In this document: positions 47,107-59,186 of the stretch, one piece after another
How positions within the stretch are numbered: position 1 is the first letter of the stretch
Layout: each line of letters begins with the position of its first letter
Translations under genes and position numbers: made by a program
Notes under the pieces: model-generated
Seen by the model: only the letters and a program-made list of their open reading frames with translations
Told to the model about the DNA's origin: nothing
Databases searched by the model: none
DNA from: Amia ocellicauda
Taxonomy: Eukaryota; Chordata; Actinopteri; Amiiformes; Amiidae
Length of the DNA: 64,000 nt
Assembly (NCBI RefSeq): GCF_036373705.1
Contig: NC_089858.1
Coordinates: 18,402,249-18,466,248, forward strand
Reading direction: 5' to 3'

Positions 47107-49518
47107 GAGTTATAGCAGCAGAGGGTTGGCTGCCTTATTGTCTTTTGTAATTAAAGTGACATTTTGATCTATATAAATCATCATCATCATCATCTTGAAT
47201 CAATTTTAAGATATAGTCAGAAACAACCATGGTAGTATTTCTGCAGAATAAGGTGCATTTTGTGTGAGGCCTGCAGCTCTGTGTGATGTGGTGATGGGAC
47301 AGGGACACTGGGCTCTGAAGCCCATACCTGCACTCTTCTCTATGTACGAGCTGAGATGCAAAGTCTCCTCCAGGATCCTCTCTTCCATGGACAGCTTTCC
47401 CAGGCCGAAGTTCCTCAGAGTGGTCAGAGCGAACCGCCGCTGCTCCTTCCAGGTGGGGCCATAGTTGACTATAATCACACCTGCAATGACAACCCAGCAA
47501 TGAGGCAATCTTACGTATTTAGATTTTCCTATTCATCTAGCACTTTTACCACCACCAGGATGAGCATGTAAGATACTAACAAACTTTTACCCCTGGATTT
47601 GAAGTCTCTACTGCCATGCAAGTAAATATTTTAGTGACTTTGCAAAAGGAGCAGTCCTGCTGTCCGGTTTGACTCAAATACAGATGCACTGTGTCATGTG
47701 TGGAGTCCAGCAGCCCTGAGAGATGAGGCTCTACTTGGAGAGTCATGTCAGTTAATAGAAGACTCACAAGAGGAGGGACCGGAAACTGATATTCACAGTG
47801 ATATCTGTGAAAATGACAATCACACATACCGGAAAAAACAAAAATTCTAAGGTCTAGTGTCTGGAGCCTGCAGCTCTGTGCACACGATTGGATATGATTT
47901 CCAATACTGGTTCCTGATTTTGTTCTGAGTAAATTTGAGGGGCACCAGTCTACGTCTTGCTGGAAAATGTAGAATGAAACAATAATGTTTTTTCAGAGAC
48001 ACCATTCTACATGTTGTATAGAATGTAAATAGAATGTTTATGGGGAGCCAGTTGTATTACAGTACCATCATTAAACAAGGCAATGAATAAGCATATCCTA
48101 GGATATACAACTTTTCTCAAAAACAGAGATAAAAGCAACAGTCCAACTTGGGAAAGTGAAATACTTTTTATAGCATGAGTAAACTGTAGTCTATTTTCCA
48201 TAGATATAAAGTGCACTAGACATAAGCACTGTGTCTTGTGCTTCACCTTTTTAAAATAAAAAATGCAATACAAATCCCAGCTTCACCATCGGTGGTAAAA
48301 CAATATCATTCATGAATTTGTACATAAAAAATACAACTTGACGAATCAGTGTCAGTTCAACATAATAATTACAAAATTCCAGAATTCATTCTTTATTTTC
48401 AGAATTTGGAATTGCCAATATTCTTTGTGTGTTTTCTCCCCCTAAGATTTAGAATCACCAATTTTGCTAATGCATTTCTGGTCATCATCACATCAACCAC
48501 TATTGAAGGGGTGAGGAAGAACTGGGATCCTCCAATCACAAGCACCCGTCACTTTTTCACTCTGCAGGCTATACAGCCCACATGAGAGGTTCTGCACTGA
48601 TTGGATGAGAGGCACATCCCTCTCGGAAGAACTGCAAACCTGCAGGTGCCCAGGTAGCTGGTAGTAGATGCTTGGTAGTTTCGAGCTGAGAAAGACCCGG
48701 CTGATGTAGTACTCCCTGCTAGCCAATTGAGCACTCTCCATCAAAATCGGCAATAGATATGAGCTGGGATAGAACCAACGAACCACAGCTCATTGGGCTC
48801 AGTCTTAGCTTTTACTGATGGAGGCCCTCAAAATACATTATTAGCAACAATATTGAATTAGGTCATTCAAAAAGTTAAGTTACAGTCAAACTAATTCCGC
48901 AACAATTAAATTTGTTCTATTAAAATTACAAGAACTGTTAATAATTATTGATGGGCCTCTACAACTTAAAAGTACAAATTCATAGTACAAATACATATAC
49001 CCACCTTGAAAACAATTGATTACGAGAGTCTCCCTGACAGTGACCCACATCGGCTTCAGCTTTTTTTTCTGACAATCATATTCAAGTTGTGGCGAAGCAG
49101 GTAGTCACATTGACTTTTCTCACAACTCTGATTGGTTACATAATTCTATTATGTTATTTTGCTTCCTAAAAAATCTAAACTTGTTTAATAATGTTGCAGG
49201 AAACAAAATTGCTCGAAAATATAGAATCCACCTAATTTCTATAACAAAAAAATGCCCCTTTAACATTTTTCTAACAACTGTATTACCTTTTTCAAATTCT
49301 GATTATTTATTTTGGAATGAGGAGGTAAGCTGCAAGTAGCCTATATTACTCAACTCAACACATGCACCACCCTTACTCATTAGTAAATACTTTAGTATTA
49401 CTTACATCACCGTTATTCTCAGTAACGTGGTTGACCAGCAGGCCCTGGGGCCGCCCAGCAAATTCAACTCCCCGAGTCATCAGGGCTTCCTTCACTGCCT
49501 GCAAACCATGCAGTAACA
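47107..49518 (-). pseudogene. Cytochrome P450 family 2 relic (exons 3 and part of 2)
   Basis: A fragment of a third P450 copy. Exon 3 (47328-47480, 153 bp) is fully open and nearly identical to CYP-A exon 3, with acceptor and donor preserved. Exon 2 is present only at 49411-49518 (about 108 of 163 bp): its 5' third is missing and its donor context is altered. Flanking intron sequence matches CYP-A from near 40,975. Exon 4 is absent because homology ends before it. Exons 1 and 4-9 are not found nearby. The exon 2 break point abuts retrovirus-related sequence. It cannot make a P450. Confidence 0.85.
48480..48805 (-). repeat. Unclassified repeat-like block with B-box motif
   Basis: On the minus strand GGTTCTATCCC (near 48,760) fits a polymerase III B box. 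The following 250 bp are GC-richer than the neighbourhood and have no coding support. It may be a SINE inside the relic's intron 2. No second copy was found in the window. Confidence 0.25.
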
Positions 49519-49540
49519 GACTTTATTGGGACCCAGACTT

Positions 49541-49632
49541 CATCAGCCGATGCCCCCCTGTCACAGTCCCTGTCACAGTCCGCCCCTGGTCAGGGAGAAC
49601 AGTTCATGATTAATGAGTTATATGCGCTTGTA
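49541..49632 (+). repeat. Direct repeat, left copy (partner at 54850-54935)
   Basis: About 85 bp shared with 54850-54935, starting GCCGATGCCCCC and ending ATTAATGAGTTATATGC, with few differences. The two copies bracket the retroviral remnant. Each contains a short internal repeat (CTGTCACAGTCC). Confidence 0.85.
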
Positions 49633-49773
49633 GTGGTTTCAGTAAATCCCAGGAAACACCGATGATGAAGTAACAAGTTTATTATACAAAACATAAATAC
49701 AGGTTAACCCAGAGCTCTCCTCTCATATGAAGTGAGGAAAAGAACTAGAGATCCTTTGTATCTTTGATAGACA
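49631..49773 (-). repeat. LTR-like arm, inverted copy
   Basis: About 143 bp that match 50187-50330 in reverse orientation at roughly 93 percent by eye. It contains the minus-strand poly(A) signal TATAATAAAC and the stretch GAGAGCTCTGGGTTAACC. It is read as a piece of the LTR of the neighbouring retrovirus in the wrong orientation. Confidence 0.8.
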
Positions 49774-50186
49774 ATCGGTTACAGCAAATCCAGCTCAATC
49801 CAGCTGTATGAGTTCAATTTACCCAATGCATACTGATAGTTGTTGATCAGGTATTCAAAAGACAATAGCTGTAGGCCTATATATTCAAGAAACAGTGAGC
49901 CTTAAGGCAGAGGCAGAGTGACTTGGAGACAATTGTTTTGTATACAATCCAAGAAACAATTAACCTTGAGGGGGAGGCAGGGTAGCATGATTTTGATAGA
50001 TTTCTGTAGCATTCTTACATGAAAACTAATAATTAAAGTAGTTCCCACGAAGGGGTAAATACAAACAAATGATTGCTTCTTAGACACAACTGAAACAATT
50101 AGTACTATAACAACAGGAAACAATTAATAATATAGAAATAATGTACAGAACATAATAAAAGTAGATTTTCCTACTACAAACTTATT

Positions 50187-50330
50187 ATCTATCAAAGATA
50201 CAAATGATCTCTAGTTCTTTTCCTCACTTCATGTAAGAGGAGAGCTCTGGGTTAACCTGTATTTATGTTTTGTATAATAAACGTGTTACTTCTTCATCTC
50301 TGTTTCCTGGGATTTACTGAAACCACTACC
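50187..50330 (+). repeat. LTR-like arm, forward copy
   Basis: Forward partner of 49631-49773, with AATAAA at about 50275. It lies about 500 bp before the gag-like frame, where the R/U5 part of a 5' LTR would be expected. The 5' edge (U3) is not clear. Confidence 0.7.
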
Positions 50331-50828
50331 TTTGGGATATTGACCAGCCAGCTGACTGAGCAAAGGGGCATCCAATTCATCTGTCTTTGGAGGAGTGAGT
50401 ATGTTGAAATTACCACCTTCCATAGGATAGGACACAGAGGATTGGGGGTAATGCAGGCACTTTTTGTCAATATAAACGAACTATAGTGGACATGGGGAGA
50501 GGCACGGTGAATTTGTAACAAGTTTGTTTGTTTTGTGAACAGGTTGTGTTTGTACGGTGTATTTTACTGTAGCGGGTGAAATAAAGACTCACATGTGTGT
50601 GTTTGTATGGTCTCCTTTTACTGTAGCGGGTAAAAGAAAGGCTTCAATTCCTATGGGTCGCATTGTTTTTGTGGAAAAATTCCTATGGGTCGCATAGGTT
50701 TTGTGGGATATGTATGTGTGTATGTGTTTAAATCAATTGTAAATTCAGGGGGTAAATTGGAAATGAGCATATATAAGTAAACAGAAAGAAGGTTAGTGAA
50801 AATCATAATTTAGAATCGCTAAATTAGA

Positions 50829-52268
50829 ATGGGTGACATAACAGGCTACCTGTTAGAGAAATATGAAAAGACAATGAAAGAGATTTGGGACCCAGAGTGG
50901 TTGCCAGAGCAACACATCCAGTGGTGGAAGGAACAGAAAACCGGCAAGAAAGCTAGGGGGGTAGTGATTGTGTGTAATGCATCACAAAAGACAAGGAAAT
51001 GGATAGAAGAAAATAAAGTACGAAGAGAGAGGGAAGGGATAATAGAAAGTCGGGCCAAGGTAAAAGAGTTAAAAGAAGAAAATATGAATTTGAGAAAGGA
51101 GTTAAGACAGGTTAAAAAGACAACTGAAGTTGTATGCAGAGTTGCTGGTATAAAGAAGTGTAAAGTAAAAGGCAGTAATAGAATAAATTGGGAGAAACTT
51201 AGACGGGAAGCCCAAAAGTGTGCAGGTTTATATGATGATGATATTGATTGGGATTCAGATGAAGAACCTGTAATTGAAAGTTCTGAGTCAGAAGAGGAAG
51301 AGCCAGCATACAACGACAGCAAAAGGGCAGGACAGCAGGTTATGGCTCCAGTAAGGATTAGAAGAAAACAAAATGGAGAGCAGGAAGATATTGAAGTTCC
51401 CCTCTCCCTCCTGGAAAAGGAAGCTATAAGGGAGGAGCTCCCACCAATAAAGAAAAGAAAAAGTACAACTGATTTTTGAGTTAAATTGAATGTACTGACA
51501 ACTAGTCATAGATGGGCCGAGATCAATGGGCTATAGTCCTAACCAAAGCAGACCCCGAAGTATTAAGTAGTATGCTGGAAAACGTGCGTAATGGCACTTA
51601 TTTGATGGTTGCTGGGTAAACAGACATATTGAAAGCCGGAGTTTCTGCTGGGACAGGAGATGTGCGAACAGACTGGTCTTTAATTACTGTTTTAAAACAG
51701 AAAGATGGTGAAACCGCTTGTGAATATGCGGAGAGAAAGTGGACCATGTATCATGACCACAGTGGAATACCAGACACCACACGTAATGATCATGGCTGCT
51801 TGCAATTGTTGAAAAGGGGATTCGGTCCACTTATACTAAAGGCATTATTGTTAGGTGTTAATCCAGGATATACATTTGACACTATTGTAACTTGGGCAGG
51901 ATCTGTTGAATCGGTGCAGAGTGAGCATAAGGCGAATAAAATTGCGGCAGTAATGCGGGACGAAGAAGAGGGATTTGTAGAAATGTGTTTCAGATGTGGG
52001 AAAATAGGACACAGGATAAAACTGCACCAAAAAGACTAACAAACCTGTGTGCCAAAACTGTAGTAAAGAGGGGGATGGAATAGAGAAATGTTTCCATCCA
52101 GGTGGGGGAAGAGAAGAACAGGGGCAAAGGAAAAATTACAGTAGAGAGCAGCAGGCTTTTCCATTACATACACCATCGTCAGCACCAAACCCCAGTGCAC
52201 CACCTCTGTATACAACAGAAGAGCTAAAGATAATGATTCAAGATTCAGTATGGGAAATCAAGGACTAG
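50829..52268 (+). pseudogene. Retroviral gag-like remnant
   Basis: The first open frame (50829-51479, 216 residues) is highly charged, with a coiled-coil-like centre (VKELKEENMNLRKELRQ) and an acidic patch. A second frame (51629-52039) resembles a capsid C-terminal part and reaches a zinc knuckle with CFRCGKIGH. A one-base shift near 52,019 removes the final Cys from that frame. A second Cys cluster (CQNC) follows in the other frame. Stops separate the two halves at 51479-51629. It is described as broken; no repair is attempted. Confidence 0.7.
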
Positions 52269-53039
52269 GGGTGTCCGGTTTCCATTGCTGCAGGCTGAGT
52301 GCTTCAGAGGTGGATGCACCAATGTAGCAACATCCGCAGTGCAGTATGGTAATCGACAATGATGGTTCAGTACAAACTGCCCTTACCAGCTATAAATATT
52401 TTGTAAACATCAATGGTGTGGGTGGAGAAACAAAAAGTTTTAACACAAATCAGTGTTAATAGAATAGGAGGTGTACATATTTTGTGTACATTTTATGTTT
52501 GTAATATTAATGGAGGAAATAGTCTTTGACATGTGTAAGAAGAGATAGGTGCTGTAATTTATTGTGGGTAAGAAGTGATAAGTGCTTCAGAAAGCAGAAA
52601 GTAGTATTGAGTGTTAGAAAAAGGTAACACAGCAGAGATCCAAATCAAGGAACCCATTTTGCAAGGAAGGTATTAAAAGACATGTACATTTTTGTGAGTG
52701 AATATTTCTTTACATCATCAGAACTCTGAAATGGTAAAGTGTCTGTCTGAACTGGAACAATGGCAAATTTGGGGAATGGGTGAACTCAAGCTTTGCACTT
52801 TGTTTTAATGTGCTTATGAGCCAGGCCCTCATGGGCCACGGGTTTAATAACAGCATCATGAAAGCATTTGGACTGGGACTGATCAGGACTTGGTGTTATT
52901 AACGTAATAACATAAAACTCACCACACATCATTAACACACTAACCATATTACAAAAAAAGGTGCCAGAGAGGCTAAACAGTGCAGCGATTGAGAAACTGA
53001 ATAAGAAGGAGAAAAGAAAACTATTAAATTACCACAATG

Positions 53040-53522
53040 TGCAGATGAAGAAATGCTAAAACATTTTCCAAAACAAGGTGGTGCAGATTCAAAGTGGCAT
53101 GAGCCACATACTGTTTTAATGACCACTGATCCCAGTGTAGTCTTATATATAGAAGGGAAAGCTAGATGGGTGCACTAGTTTCAAATTAAATTATTCCACA
53201 AAAGAAATGCTCATTTAATCTCCAGTTTCCTTTTCTTCCTCTACTATCTATATGTATCATATGATTAAGAAGTTATTTTTCATTGCAGGAGGGTGGCACG
53301 CAGTGGAAAATAACAATTGTCTTTACAGATCTCCCATAATGATGCCTGCAGTCTTCATCCTCCTCTACTTAGGACTCCTAACCTGTACGGATGGTACTGC
53401 GCCCAAACCGGGCTCTCAGAATTTAGCAACCAGGTGTAAATGGACACCTGGTTGCAATGCCACATACCATTATCTACATGATATAGGCACAGTAGTGAAT
53501 GCATGTGCAGATAATATATATA
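53040..53522 (+). pseudogene. Retroviral pol end and env start, truncated
   Basis: The 53,100-53,180 stretch reads like the end of a retroviral integrase (HTVLMTTDPSVV) and has a stop just after it. An env-like frame starts at 53252 with a hydrophobic leader (MMPAVFILLYLGLLTC) and a Cys-containing ectodomain start. It is interrupted by the Tc1-B insertion at 53523. Nothing convincing continues beyond 54400. Confidence 0.55.
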
Positions 53523-54398
53523 CACCGATCTGCCATAACATTATGACCACCTGCCTAATATTGTGTAGGTCCCCCTATTGCCGCCAAAACAGCCTTGACC
53601 CATCGTGGCATGGACTCCACTAGACCTCTGAAGGTGTGCTGTGGTATCTGGCACCAAGACGTTAGCAGCAGATCCTTTAAGTCCTGTAAGTTGCGAGGTG
53701 GGGCCTCCATGGATCGAACTTGTTTGTCCAGCACATCCCACAGATGCTCGATTGGAATGAGATCTGGGGAATGAGATCATGATTCGTCAGACCAGGCCAC
53801 CTTCTTCCATTGCTCCGTGGTCCAGTTCTGATGCTCACGTGCACATTGTAGGTGCTTTCGGCAGTGGACAGGGGTCAGCATGGGCACCCTGACTGGTTTG
53901 CAGCTACGCAGCCCCATACACAACAAACTGCGATGCACTGTGTGTTCTGACACCTTTCTATCAGAACCAGCATGACCTTTTCCAGCAATTTGAGCTACAG
54001 TAGCTTGTCTGTTGGATCGGACCACACGGGCCAGCCTTCGCTCCCCACGTGCATCAATGAGCCTTGGCCGCCCATGACCCTGTCGCCGGTTCACCACTTT
54101 TCCTTCCTTGGACCACTTTTGATAGGTACTGACCACTGCAGACCGGGAACACCCCACAAGAACTGCAGTTTTGGAGATGCTCTGACCCAGTCGTCTAGCC
54201 ATCACAATTTGGCCCTTGTCAAAGTCGCTCAGATCCTTACGCTTGCCCATTTTTCCTGCTTCTAACACTTCAACTTTGAGGACAAAATGTTAATTTGCTG
54301 CCTAATATATCCCACCCACTGACAGGTGCCATGATAATGAGATTATCAGTGTTATTCACTTCACCTGTCAGTGGTCATAATGTTATGGCTGATTGGTG
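53523..54398 (-). mobile_element. Tc1/mariner element Tc1-B, internally deleted
   Basis: An 876-bp element between TA dinucleotides with inverted ends CACCGATCTGCCATAACATT and, reversed, CACCAATCAGCCATAACATT. It is inserted in the env-like frame of the retrovirus, so it is younger. It is short for a Tc1 (usually 1.2-1.6 kb) because the middle of its transposase is missing. Confidence 0.92.
53541..54268 (-). pseudogene. Tc1-B transposase, catalytic centre deleted
   Basis: The N-terminal frame (53777-54268) carries both helix-turn-helix regions ([20 protein letters not shown], then [12 protein letters not shown]) and runs to the first catalytic Asp in VAWSDES. The next segment, with the second Asp, is absent. 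The C-terminal part continues in another frame (53541-53780). Inactive. Confidence 0.88.
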
Positions 54399-54734
54399 TA
54401 TATATGTAAATATGTACATAATATATGTAAGAGGGTCTCCAACCTGTCCACAGCAAGTCAGTGCGTCCCCCATGGGCTTATCTCTAAGGGTCCAGAATTA
54501 AATGTTAAACACTGAAGTAACACTGATGTCTATTAGAGTAAGTGGGTCAATACTAGATCCTTGGCAAAATTTCTGTGCTTTTATGACATTAAATAACATA
54601 TATGTTTTTTAATATAATTCTATACTTAACTTAAAACCCCTACTGTTTAAAATAATTAAAAGTCTCTGATTTAGAAAATTATTAGTTCAATTAAGGGTTC
54701 AATTAAGTAATTGAGAGCTCGGTTGGAGGTTAAG

Positions 54735-54821
54735 TACGGAGTCCCACAGGGCTCAGTCCTCGGACCTATACTTTTTTCATTTTACATGCTCCCTTTAGGT
54801 GATATCATTCAACGACATAAT
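54735..54821 (+). mobile_element. LINE reverse transcriptase scrap
   Basis: One frame reads [20 protein letters not shown], the conserved RT block before the catalytic Asp pair in L2-like LINEs. It is about 90 bp only and ends inside the palindrome centred at 54821/54822. Confidence 0.7.
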
Positions 54822-54848
54822 ATTATGTCGTTGAATGATATCACCTAA
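54795..54848. repeat. Perfect 54-bp palindrome
   Basis: Two 27-bp arms (left arm begins TTAGGTGATATCATTC) are exact reverse complements with no spacer. The left arm is the end of the LINE RT scrap, so the right arm is a fold-back copy of it. The direct repeat begins two bases after the palindrome. Confidence 0.95.
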
Positions 54849-54849
54849 C

Positions 54850-54935
54850 ACCAGCCGATGCCCCCTTGTCACAGTCCCTGTCACAGTACGCCCCTGGTCA
54901 GGGAGAACAGTTAATGATTAATGAGTTATATGCAC
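54850..54935 (+). repeat. Direct repeat, right copy (partner at 49541-49632)
   Basis: Same orientation and nearly the same sequence as the left copy. Together they flank 5.2 kb that contains the retrovirus and Tc1-B. Confidence 0.85.
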
Positions 54936-55218
54936 TCTACTGGTTAACCAAGCTGAGTACGCGATGAATGTGTCCCTGTGGTGTACTGCATGTACTTATT
55001 CAATCAATGTTTGTTATCTCTATGTTTGAAGACACATGTTTTTTTTTCCCATGTAAAATCTCACTGTGTAAATGTTCATAGTCCTATTGAAAGCTAAGGC
55101 TAAGGGATAGAACTGCACCACAGTAAACCTGTTTTATAGTTGTGCTGTACCTGTGAGATTCTGTACAGCAGATTGCAGTCGGGCACTTTCCTGTTTTCTA
55201 GAGGGGAGAGTCACTCAC

Positions 55219-55321
55219 GGGGGGCAACAGTGGTCATGTCCCCCCCCTGGTAATTCACATCCACTTGGGTCTGGGAAGCACAGCACAGCTTGGGGTGGAT
55301 CTGTACCACGCCGCCCAGCAT
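55219..55321 (-). other. Possible orphan exon with PAN/apple-like sequence
   Basis: The minus-strand open frame reads MLGGVVQIHPKLCCASQTQV and continues to DVNYQGGDMTTVAP, ending at a good donor (GTGAGT, 55213-55218). The pattern C, then V-D-x-x-Y-x-G-G-D-M-x-x-V, recalls the start of a PAN/apple domain (as in plasma kallikrein). No following exon was found before the direct repeat. It could be an exon relic or chance. Confidence 0.25.
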
Positions 55322-55789
55322 TGCGTCACAGTAGTTTAATGAAAGCCAAGACTCAAGATCCATTGTTTTGAATTAAAATGTTTATTGAAATTAGCAATTG
55401 AGTTTTATTAGTGTTATTGTAAAAACAATACTATATAAAAATTGTAAAATTAAATTAAAGCACAACATTTGTGTGGAAATAACCCCAAACCCAATTAATG
55501 TAAATATCTAAATGCATATCAATGGAAAATTCCAAATCAGATCGTTGTCCAAAGTAGAAATAATTATATCAGTATTGTTAGGCTAGGATGGACGGTTATT
55601 TATACTGTAATTAAATTCAAATTGGCTAAACTCACAAACAAACCTTCGTCTCATTTCTAGTGTAAGAGCTCTTGGCAAAACATAGAAACATAATTTGGAA
55701 AGTTTAGAAATGAACTACTGTTTGACCCTGCTGGCAGTGTGGTGTCAGGGGTGCATCTCTGAATGGAGATGTCGTACAAGTGTTGGGCA
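55322..55789. other. CYP-B 3' flank, nothing recognised
   Basis: AT-rich DNA downstream of the CYP-B stop. Minus-strand poly(A) signals are plausible here (TTTATT at about 55,380). It has weak similarity to the CYP-A 3' flank. Confidence 0.45.
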
Positions 55790-58700
55790 TCACGCAGACT
55801 GGCGCACTCTGAGCTTCACTCTCAGTCGGTAGGGTTTGGGTCCCTGGACGATTCCGTAGTGAGGTGTGAGGTCGGGCTTCCCGCCGTCCTGGGGCCAGTG
55901 GAACTGGAAGCGGCGCAACAGAAGAACCAAGAACAAGAAGAGCTCCATGCGTGCCAGCCCCTCACCCAGACACATCCGCGGGCCTGCAAGACAGGAGGGG
56001 CACACGTCAGCATACTGGCCCCTGGTCTCCAGCCCCTGAAGTTTAAACACAACTGAGACCTTGTCCCCTGTGCTCTGGTGGCTGGAGTTGTGCTGGGTTG
56101 TAGTCTGTTTTATTCTGACAGACATGGCATTCAGAGAACTCAGCAACCCCCAACCCCCTTTCAGCCTTGTCTGTATGTCTCCTACCTTTGACCTGCAGCA
56201 CTGACTTACCCAGGGAGAAGGGCACGAAGGCCTCTGGTTTCACAAACTCCCCCTCCTCGTTCAGGAAGTTTGAGGGGTTGAAGTCATGGGGGAACTTCCA
56301 CTGGCCCTCCTCATACAGCACAGAGGACAGGTTGGGGATGATGGTAGTGCCCTGAGTTGGGCCGGGGAAGAGGGGCAACGCAATGAGGTACAAACATTGA
56401 CTACGGACAAAAATGCATTGTGTATAATTACAGGCTACACAGAAGACTAGTTCAAACCATTACATCTCAGCACGAGAAAATTATAGTAGGAAGGCTCTGA
56501 AAGCCAAACAATGCAGTTTTATTGGGCACTAATTCCTTATTGAACACTGTACATCTCCTAACAGCAGTAGGAAGGAACAAGGAATTGAACCTTGAGGGGA
56601 CAGGTTGAAGATGCGCCTTCTGTCTTACCTTTGGAATACTGTAGCCCAGCAACTGTGTGTCCTGAGTGGTGGCGTGGAAGACACTGAGAGGGATGATGCT
56701 TCCATAACGCTGCACTTCGTGGATCACAGCTTGCACATAGGGCATCCTGTGCCTGTCCTCATAGTAGACCTGCTCTCTCTCTCCAAGGACAGTGTCGATC
56801 TCATGGTGGCACCGTGCTGATGAGAGGAGGGCCCACTGTCAGCTCTACAGTGTACAAACGACTACAGGGTGGCCACTTACTCGTGTCTGTGCATAGCAGC
56901 TAATGCTTTTCCTTCCTAGTAGTTCTATTTCATTGAAATTTTTAATCAATGGAAGACTAATCATGTCTGTTTTTATATTCATGATGTTATCCCTATGTCC
57001 TGAGTCATTCAGAAACTCATTAAAATGTAGGAGCCTCGTATCTTGTAGCTCTGATAGTATTCATCTCTATCACCGCAGTCAACAACAGATCTAATTGATT
57101 CTTTGCCCTTGTAGTAAAAATGTCTATTAATAGAGGGTTCATGGGTCAGATGCCCAAAGGATGCCTCACGAGAAGCAGAGGTGGAAAGAGTACTGAAAAA
57201 TCCTACTCAAGTAGAAGTACTGTTACTTTGATGAAATTGTACTCAAGTAGAAGTAAAGGTACTAGTATAAAAAACTACAAGTAAAAGTAAAAAGCAGCTA
57301 ATTTAAAAATTACTCGGAGTACAAGTTACATAGTTACTTTTAACAAAGCGTTGTCACATGATCTCCGAGCAAACACTAACACTATACAGCTCTGGGAAAA
57401 AAATAAGAGACCACTTAACACTGATTTCTGAATTTGGAGTGGTCTCTTCATTTTTTCCAGAGCTGTATATATGTACTTTTATTTTATTCTTTTTTTTTCC
57501 TCAATTATGGCCAGAGTACAGAGATGTGTAACAATAAAGTAACATTTCTATTCATTTAAAAGATTGTGTTATTATTTCTAAAAGGCTGTAACTGATATTT
57601 AAATAAATTAATACAAATAAAGTCACAATACCAACTTACCTAGAACACATGGGGATATAACTTTACTTTGGGGAACATCACTGGTCAGGACAGGAGGCTG
57701 TATTTGGGACAGACTAAAACGAATGACAAAACAGAATGCCCATTGACTAAAATTGGAAAACAGAAGGACAACCTATATCTCCAAATCCCACACAGGAATC
57801 CTAAAATCCTGAATAAACGTTCTTTAAAATAACCTCATATAAAACATAAAAGTGGAATGACAGGCCTGATATATCGAAAACACACTGAAAACATAGCACA
57901 AATAGGTTTGATTGCATATATATATGTACAATCACCTAAAGGATTATTAGGAACACCATACTAATACTGTGTTTGACCCCCTTTCGCCTTCAGAACTGCC
58001 TTAATTCTACGTGGCATTGATTCAACAAGGTGCTGAAAGCATTCTTTAGAAATGTTGGCCCATATTGATAGGATAGCATCTTGCAGTTGATGGAGATTTG
58101 TGGGATGCATATCCAGGGCACGAAGCTCCCGTTCCACCACATCCCAAAGATGCTCTATTGGGTTGAGATCTGGTGACTGTGGGGGCCAGTTTAGTACAGT
58201 GAACTCATTGTCATGTTCAAGAAACCAATTTGAAATGATTCGACCTTTGTGACATGGTGCATTATCCTGCTGGAAGTATCCATCAGAGGATGGGTACATG
58301 GTGGTCATAAAGGGATGGACATGGTCAGAAACAATGCTCAGGTAGGCCATGGCATTTAAACGATGCCCAATTGGCACTAAGGGGCCTAAAGTGTGCCAAG
58401 AAAATATCCCCCACACCATTACACCACCACCACCAGCCCTGCACAGTGTTAACAAGGCATGATGGATCCATGTTCTCATTCTGTTTACGCCAAATTCTGA
58501 CTCTACCATCTGAATGTCTCAACAGAAATCGAGACTCATCAGACCAGGCAACATTTTTCCAGTCTTCAACTGTCCAATTTTGGTGAGCTTGTGCAAATTG
58601 TAGCCTCTTTTTCCTATTTGTAGTGGAGATGAGTGGTACCCAGTGGGGTCTTCTGCTGTTGTAGCCCATCCGCCTCAAGGTTGTACGTGTTGTGGCTTCA

Positions 58701-59146
58701 CAAATGCTTTGCTGCATACCTCGGTTGTAACGAGTGGTTATTTCAGTCAAAGTTGCTCTTGTATCAGCTTGAATCAGTCGGCCCATTATCCTCTGACCTC
58801 TAGCATCAACAAGGCATTTTCGCCCACAGGACTGCCGCATACTGGATGTTTTTCCCTTTTCACACCATTCTTTGTACACCCTAGAAATGGTTGTGCGTGA
58901 AAATCCCAGTAACTGAGCAGATTGTGAAATACTCAGACCGGCCCGTCTGGCACCAACAACCATGCCACGCTCAAAATTGCTTAAATCACCTTTCTTTCCC
59001 ATCAGACATTCAGTTTGGAGTTCAGGAGATTGTCTTGACCAGGACCACACCCCTAAATGCATTGAAGCAACTGCCATGTGATTGGTTGATTAGATAATTG
59101 CATTAATGAAAAATTGAACAGGTGTTCCTAATAATCCTTTAGGTGA

Positions 59147-59186
<40 letters not shown>

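Larger units (their letters stand above)
50187..53522 (+). mobile_element. Endogenous retrovirus remnant
   Basis: The order is LTR-like arm, gag-like frames (50829-52268), short protease-like traces (52,380-52,500), the end of pol (53,040-53,200) and the beginning of an env-like frame (53252). It is then cut by a Tc1 element at 53523. Most of pol, including RT, is missing. Stops and shifts break every region. No intact 3' LTR in direct orientation was found. It is an old, non-functional copy. Confidence 0.75.
54400..55218. other. Spacer with small repeat pieces
   Basis: The contents are a fragment resembling the inner part of the SETD6-intron MITE (54,685-54,730), a LINE RT scrap, a palindrome, and the right copy of the direct repeat (54850-54935). 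The rest (54,960-55,150) shows nothing recognisable. Confidence 0.5.

Noticed and set aside
48007-48273. 88-residue minus-strand frame in the relic intron
   Set aside because: AT-rich chance frame without homology to P450 exons or other families.
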